From Sipunculus nudus (lineage: Eukaryota > Annelida > Sipuncula > Golfingiida > Sipunculidae), in NCBI GenBank assembly GCA_026874595.1, contig CM049316.1:46205695-46269694 (forward strand): DNA of 64,000 bases, given 5' to 3'. The translations under genes were made by a program, and so were the position numbers. Numbering within the stretch: position 1 is the first letter of the stretch; each line of letters begins with the position of its first letter. Below the pieces are notes generated by a model. The model was not told where the DNA came from, made no database searches, and saw nothing but the letters and a program-made list of their open reading frames with translations. This document shows positions 61,689 through 64,000 of the stretch, one piece after another.

Positions 61689-62549
61689 TCAATTAACTGA
61701 GTGAAACTGGAAAACATTTTTAGGAACAACAGTAAACAGGATTTTGTGATCAGACCAGGAACTCTCTATTGCAGAAGTTGATGTATTAGGGAAGTTTGAA
61801 AACACAAGATCAATAATACTGCCATGATCATTTGTGTTTTCTGTCATAAGCTGCTGACACTAAAGAAGATGTGAGAGATCATCCAATACATAAGTATTTT
61901 TTTTATTACTGACATCAATGTTGAAATCTCCCATAACTAACAATGGTTTTTGTGTGTCCACAAATGTTGAAAGCTCTTCAAGTTTTGAAAGAAGGTCTGT
62001 CTGTTTAGATTGTGGTGATCTGTATATACTAATCAGTTGCAAGGTAGATGTTGGTTGATTTATTAATAACACCGATGCATCAATCTTACCACTTGACCTG
62101 TGATGCATTTCAACAAATGGGTATAGATGTTCATGCACATAAAATGCTAATCCATAGGGTGATCGTTTGGTTGCATGTGTCGTACCTGTGTTGAGATGGT
62201 CATTTCTGATCAGTCTGAAATGTTGGATAAAATATGAATCATCAGTATCAGATGAGCATAGGCGTGTTTCAGCTGAAGCAATAATGTGAGTATTGAGGAT
62301 ATGGCAATCAGATGTAATATCTTTGAAATGCGAATGGAGAGATCGTGTATTATGGAATATTATTTTGAGTACATCATTTGGTATTGTTATTGGTGACATG
62401 AAATTTAGAGTAAGTTTGGCCTCGTGACGTAGCCTTGCCATCTCATTTGTCACCTGTGGATCAGTGGTTATTTTGCTTTCATTTAAATTTAATATGTGTA
62501 AACCATCCATTTTTCTCGCCCTGCTGAATGCAACATAATGTCCATGCAT
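61689..62549 (-). pseudogene. Helentron helicase motif VI and C-terminal endonuclease (EEP/APE-like)
   Basis: The frame begins MHGHYVAFSRARKMDGL (helicase motif VI). The endonuclease domain follows, with 'IIFHNTRSLHSHF', 'IIASAETRL', 'YGLAFYVHEHL', 'ISIYRSPQS' and 'LLVMGDFNID'. A TAG at 61860-61862 interrupts it. The same frame then continues to 61689 with 'CQQLMTENTNDHGSIIDL' and 'SWSDHKILFTVV'. The sibling relic at 30555 has Lys at the TAG position, so it is probably a nonsense mutation. The catalytic GDFN and SDH motifs are present. A C-terminal endonuclease is a mark of Helentrons, not of canonical Helitrons. Confidence 0.82.
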
Positions 62550-63148
62550 CAGTTTCTGGTGCTTGTCATGTCAACAACCACTTGATCAAGTGAACTGCCT
62601 TGTGCTTTCCATATTGTTTTAGCAGCACCTATCTTCAATGGGAATTGTGAACGAGTTACCAGTATATGTCGCCTTCCTGTATGGAAGGTGCGTTTTATCA
62701 CAAACAGTGGTGTCCATGATTTTGGTATGGCTGGATTGTAAAACGCAGTGTAATTTCTCCTAGTGTCTAACCCAATGTCAACATTTTCAAACTTGACCCA
62801 AAGAATGCTGGGAACAGTTTTGCTGTGAATGTACTGTATATATTTCAAAACACAGGAATAACCATTTGTGATTCCATCATGAACTGCAACATTGCATGTG
62901 ATATCATATGTTAAACCAACAGCTATCTGAAGTGTTTTTAGCAGACCAGCCGTTTTTGATGGGTTATCAGGTATTCTCAAAAGAATATCTTTCTTTACAT
63001 TTTCTGTAACATTTGTTATTACTGTATCCACGGCTGTAATTATTACTTTGGTTGTATTTGTACACTGGAAAATTTGCATGTTATGGCTGTCTACACTGGA
63101 GTTATTTGTATACGAATGTGTAACTGCCGATGGATATGATGAATTCAC
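62549..63148 (-). pseudogene. Helentron Pif1-like helicase, C-terminal part
   Basis: The 199-codon frame holds 'KTAGLLKTLQIAVGLTYD', 'DGITNGYSCVLKYI', 'SQFPLKIGAAKTIWKAQG' and 'SSLDQVVVDM'. These are the C-terminal helicase motifs of Helitron proteins (consensus of the type FPL..A.A.TIHK.QG...D.VVVD). The Walker A part is missing. The frame ends with TGA at the point where motif VI should follow; motif VI ('HYVAFSRARKMDGLHILN') is in the next frame, overlapping by one base (TGATG). A one-base indel is the simplest explanation. The helicase would unwind DNA during rolling-circle transposition. Confidence 0.82.
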
Positions 63149-64000
63149 AGTGACAAGGTGAGATTTCAGCAGGCCCTCATATTAGATTTATAGATATGCA
63201 AATGTAAAAAGTGTAAGTCCAATATTTTTTATTATCACTCTGCTTTTCAATGGGATCAGCAGGGTAGGTAAACTGCAAAACCAGAAAGAAAATAAATGCA
63301 GAAAGCATGACTAAAAGTCTTGTAATAAAAAAAAAGCCATCCTAAATCCAGGTACACATTCACATATTATGAGAACAAACATTTGCTTTTATATCTGGTG
63401 ATTTATATAAAAATATTCAGATATCTAGGAAACTAAGTTTACTGCTATGATTCCATAAAATAAACTGCAAAATTTTCCCATCATCTTATAAATCAGTAGC
63501 TAAACCTTAATACTATACTCTCACAGTCTTAATGCCTGGCTGAAGCATTCCAGCAACAGTGTTTTTGTTATGCAGTAACGAGGTATTTATCACTCAGCCT
63601 TATCACTTAACAGGCTGATACAAAAGTCATATGTCACCAGCATCACTCACAATTACAGCCACACTGTGAGATCTACCAGTTGGAGTGCAATGGTTATATG
63701 TACAAGAAAAATAGAGATGGTCTACAATATAAGTTATTGTGAACATCCCTGACCTATGACCTTGGCCTTATGCCCACATATCAACTGGATTCTTTCTAAA
63801 TGATGGGTAACTACTAACCACTTACATCTGGCCGAGTGTAATTACTTGGCAACCAATGAGTGAATAACTTAGACCTGCAACCTTTAACCTCCTGACCAGC
63901 TGACCTCAAAATCAATTAGTTATTTCTCATGCAAAAAGACCCATAAATATGAAGTTTGAATCACATTCAATGATGCATAGATGTGGCATATGTGAATGAC

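Larger units (their letters stand above)
61523..64000 (-). mobile_element. E-type Helentron with degraded helicase-endonuclease gene, running off the window (E3)
   Basis: The end at 61523, CAAGTGACCCATGGGTCATG then ACGCTCAGCTG, matches the E2 terminus at 29806 almost base for base. Within 170 bp lies the C-terminus of a RepHel-EN coding region on the minus strand (61689-63148), and from 63170 the sequence is E-family non-coding body that continues past 64000. The Rep (HUH nuclease) part and the N-terminal helicase are missing, so this is an internally deleted relic of the autonomous partner. Sequence at 63905-63925 is the empty site for D3. Confidence 0.72.

Overview
This window is invertebrate nuclear DNA. 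It is AT-rich, with a multi-exon spliced gene, GT-AG introns and dense rolling-circle (Helitron-like) repeats. The host-gene protein and the repeat types suggest a mollusc, probably a bivalve. That is inference; the species is not determined.

Host gene. Eight coding exons on the minus strand, from 55431 down to 23060, encode the N-terminal half and the start of the kinase domain of PRPF4B (PRP4 kinase, a spliceosome-associated protein kinase). All splice phases agree from exon to exon. The first coding exon lies upstream of 55431 and was not located. The remaining kinase exons are not visible between 1 and 23059, so the intron after the last visible exon is at least 23 kb.

Repeats. Almost all the rest is mobile DNA in the introns and 5' flank. 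I distinguish six families (labelled A to F here) with one architecture and different sequences: an inverted repeat at one end, a matching inverted repeat placed subterminally at the other end, then a short palindromic hairpin, and no target duplication. This is the architecture of Helentrons (Helitron2) and their non-autonomous relatives. Degraded helicase and endonuclease coding sequence of a Helentron survives at 61689-63148, and endonuclease scraps at 30555-30788 and 50832-51113. The elements are nested several levels deep, and paralogous empty sites inside the window define many of the boundaries.

A Ty3/gypsy-type LTR retrotransposon (30858-37564, plus strand) sits inside one Helentron copy. 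Its pol order is protease-integrase-reverse transcriptase-RNase H, as in the Gmr1 group. Its LTRs are nearly identical, but two in-frame stop codons interrupt its reading frames.

From 12752 to 22955 there is a 10-kb minisatellite of 22-bp units with higher-order duplications (1074 and 1624 bp) and a derived 93-bp subarray. It lies 105 bp beyond the splice donor of the last visible PRPF4B exon. Its long open frames are a by-product of the repeat.

Layout: 1-12690 nested Helentron-type elements; 12752-22955 minisatellite; 23060-29175 PRPF4B exons 3-8 as numbered here; 29806-48741 one E-family element swollen by insertions, including the retrotransposon and a 2.65-kb unclassified insert; 48742-49978 single-copy sequence; 49979-52509 a D-family element with a nested A element; 53198-55431 PRPF4B exons 1-2 as numbered here; 56183-61274 an A element with a nested B array; 61523-64000 the Helentron coding relic and E-family sequence.
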